This document shows positions 61,531 to 64,000 of a stretch of DNA of 64,000 nucleotides, piece by piece. Origin of the DNA: Branchiostoma belcheri (lineage: Eukaryota; Chordata; Leptocardii; Amphioxiformes; Branchiostomatidae); assembly GCF_001625305.1 (NCBI RefSeq), contig NW_017803046.1, forward strand, positions 1,789,218 through 1,853,217, given 5' to 3'. The position numbers and the translations under genes were made by a program. The notes under the pieces were generated by a model. It did not search any database and was not told where the DNA came from. It saw only the letters and a list, made by a program, of their open reading frames with translations. Each line of letters starts with the position of its first letter. Position 1 is the first letter of the stretch.

Positions 61531-63564
61531 CTGTCCTGGCACAGAAGAGGTCTGCGTAACGTTTCTGACACTGCATGGTCTCGGGATCCACGTCTGACGA
61601 CCCTCCGTACAGAACCAACTGGTCGGCCATCACCGTGGCTGTGTGCATGCCGCGCGGGGCGGGTTTGGCTCCACAAACTGCCGGCTGCAGCCATTCTCTG
61701 GTTTCTGAACAAAAAGAGAAAACATGAGTCATTTCTGGATCGAAATGGCAAAGAACTTGGATCCTGACATCAAGCTTTTAAAAACATATTACAACAAACC
61801 ACTTAATCTTAATAATAACTCTATAATATCTGAACTTGTATGTCCATGTATTATCATGAACCACTGCTTAAACTGTAACAATGAAGCAGTGTAAAGAAGA
61901 CCCCCGACTATCCCCCCTTGAACTCTTGAAAAGCAGCTAAGGCTGAAGAGTGTACTTTTCTACTTTTTCAAGGTTAAGTAATGGTGGGGAAAAAAGCTGT
62001 GGCTGATCACAGCTTGTTACTCTCCCTTCTGATAGTTCATGACAGTAGATTTTCTGAGGAAGATCTTAGTGCTACTGAAATTTTGCCAGGTTAATCCTTT
62101 TGGCTCTGAAAAATGAACTGTATTACGATTTATATACGAACCTGATGAAACTCATAAAACTTTACGTACTTGTGTCGAAGATGTTGAAGTCTGCGAAGTG
62201 CTGGTCTTGCAGACCCCTCCCTCCTGTGATGACCACCCTGTGGCCGACTGCTGTAGCCGTGTGGAAGGACCGTGGCTCTGGCTGCTGACCGGTCGTCTTC
62301 AATTGTTGCCACTTCATCGTTTCTGGAAAATAAGTCATGAAAAATGTATAAAATGTGTCTATGTATGGTGAAGTTAATAATGTTCAATATGATGAGAAAG
62401 GTTTGAATCAATACAAATTCTACAGGAAACAAATAAACAGATTTCTTAAAAGTTCACAGAAAAATTTTAACTGTAAATGATGACCTTCAGTTTGAATGTT
62501 TTTTAAGGCCTCAAATATTTTCTGCTCACCTGTATCAAGAACATACAGATCATTCTTCCTTGCCTCCCTGTCTCTTCCTCCAAAGACCACCAACTTTTTC
62601 TCAACAGCACACAGTGCATGTGCTGCTCTTGGTGTTGGTGCTCCCAGCTTGATGGGTTCAGGGTTCTCCCATGTGTTCGTCTCTGAAAAAAATTAGATGT
62701 AATTTTTTAATACCTTTACCAGTCAGCATCATTCTGTACAATTTTATTGCATGCATGGCATACCGAACCAATGTGAGTGCCAAAAGTTCAAGTGGTGAAA
62801 GTGAGGTCATTTTTTCAACTGTATCAGATGTACAGTAGGTCTAGCCCAGTCTCACCCACCTGTGTCAAAGATGTAGAGGTCATCATACCAAGTGAACTTT
62901 GCCCCCTGACCCACGTCCTCCTCCTCCTCATCTTCACTCATGGTGGACTCCTCCGTGTCCCAGCCATCCTTGGGGCCAAAACCACCAAAGAAATACACCT
63001 TGTTCCCAACGGTGGCTGAAGCTACCTTGTCTCTGGGGCTTGGGGCAGGACCCTGTGTGTCAGTCAGCTCCTTCCATGTCCAAGTATCTGTGATTTATGG
63101 AAAATATATGTACTAATGTAGTTGACAAACTTAGTACAAATAGGAGAACAGGAATTATGTTTTCTTGTGGTGTGAACCTCCTCAAGTTCAAGACAGTTGA
63201 AGGACTATAATTCCAGTACCTCAGGGGTGACAGCCAGAGACAGTCTTGGAAGACCTTATGCAGAGACACTATGCCCCTAGAGTGAGCAAAAATATCTAAG
63301 GTTCAAACTCTTGACTTCCAGATCCAGAGATGGAGAAAAAAAAGTATTGGTCTGTGAAGGTGTCTATATGTGAATCCTTGATCAGGTAAGATAGGAAGAA
63401 AACACTCTCACCCGTGTCGAGAACAAACAAGTCATCTAACCAGCCGACGTCATGGCTCAGTCCCCCAAACAGGTACAGCTTGTTCCCAACAGCTGATATG
63501 GTAGCTGCGGAGCGAGGGCACGGCAGCTGACCTTTAACCTGCACACTGCTCCAGGTGCCTTTCT
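61531..63564 (-). CDS. Kelch-repeat propeller protein, 5' part beyond the window
   Basis: Five exons on the minus strand: 63412-63564, 62860-63087, 62530-62682, 62170-62322, 61531-61704. Every intron is GT..AG in phase 1, and each exon encodes about one Kelch blade: TW near the start, PRxxH- or PRxxA-type turn, VVFGG-type strand, then YDDLYIFDT-type end. The exon 62860-63087 has an acidic insert (SEDEEEEDV). The arrangement resembles KLHDC1/KLHDC2, substrate receptors of cullin-2 ubiquitin ligases, but no cullin-box region is visible, so only the Kelch family is certain. The last donor (GTTCGT) is weak; reading through it gives ARTGS and a stop, while splicing to 56238-56422 keeps phase. The first exons lie to the right of the window. 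Confidence 0.88.
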
Positions 63565-64000
63565 CTGTATCATAGTGGAAATAAGGGCATAATCTGTATA
63601 CTTGATAACATTTGGTTGGAGATAGATAAGTCAAATTCTTGTATGTAAAAGCAAATTGTTACATCTCAACCTACTTCTATATCAAAACCTGTTTCATATA
63701 ATTATACTGTAATTAATATGAATTCTAATTCCATGGCCTTGGAATGGTTGGATCAAGGAGGTTAACTTGAATTCTTCTTGTGCTTCTGCTTGTCTAGGAT
63801 ACTACAATAGCTCTTTTCAAGTCGTGGCAGACAGCAGCTACTACTACTTCTGTTAGAAATGGAGAGTGAGATAGGTATAATTTGTATATCTATATTTATT
63901 GATTATTATTTACTTTAATTTAATTATAAGCCTACTGCCCATCCTTGGGCATTAATTTTCATCCTAGACATTTATATAGCGGTCCCGGCTTTTGGCGTCC
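63565..64000. other. Intron of the Kelch gene
   Basis: No further blade-encoding exon is seen before the window ends. A GGATCAAGGAGGTTAACTTG fragment near 63750 belongs to the same dispersed repeat as 52205 and 18750. Confidence 0.5.

Overview
The window looks like nuclear DNA of an invertebrate deuterostome, most likely a lancelet (Branchiostoma). The reasons are multi-exon genes with consensus GT..AG introns, an animal LRRC28 orthologue, a tetraspanin, and many short inverted-repeat elements and retroelement tails of the kind I associate with amphioxus. The species call is inference. No rRNA, tRNA, CRISPR or bacterial-type operon was seen, and coding density is low.

Layout. 1-12.3 kb has no gene I can support; it holds a 20-base assembly gap at 6306-6325 flanked by a near-identical ~0.4 kb direct duplication. 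One orphan minus-strand spliced exon lies at 12348-12463, with a GC-richer promoter-like stretch near 13.4 kb. 13.5-35.2 kb is a gene desert with palindromic and inverted-repeat elements and a nested retroelement tail. 35.2-41.6 kb holds an 8-exon LRRC28 orthologue on the minus strand, reconstructed with matching splice phases, plus a probable non-coding first exon near 42.5 kb. 52.98-54 kb holds a plus-strand tetraspanin with an uninterrupted ORF, an overlapping upstream ORF and a long palindrome in its probable 3' UTR. 61.5-63.6 kb holds five phase-1 exons of a minus-strand Kelch-propeller gene whose 5' end lies beyond the window.

The most unusual content is between 43.8 and 56.4 kb on the minus strand. 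Three separate terminal exons of nearly equal size (191, 191 and 185 coding bases) all start in phase 1 and end in the same C-terminal motif: acidic residue, V/I, P, G, M, V/M, stop. Two of the three also share a Trp ten residues from the end. Two have an obvious tiny first exon (7 and 4 coding bases, each an ATG followed by a consensus GTAAG donor), giving two-exon genes for proteins of 65 and 64 residues. The third fits in phase onto the Kelch gene or onto an unseen first exon. I do not recognise this family.

Mobile DNA is abundant: two families of short elements with GGCC-starting terminal inverted repeats and TTA/TAA target duplications (PIF/Harbinger-like), fold-back elements beginning TAGCCT, a ~1.9 kb element with subterminal tandem arrays, a 5'-truncated retroelement tail with a 10-base target duplication, and a small non-LTR reverse transcriptase relic. 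Gene products seem functionally independent; I see no shared pathway, apart from the possible link between the Kelch gene and the small-protein family.
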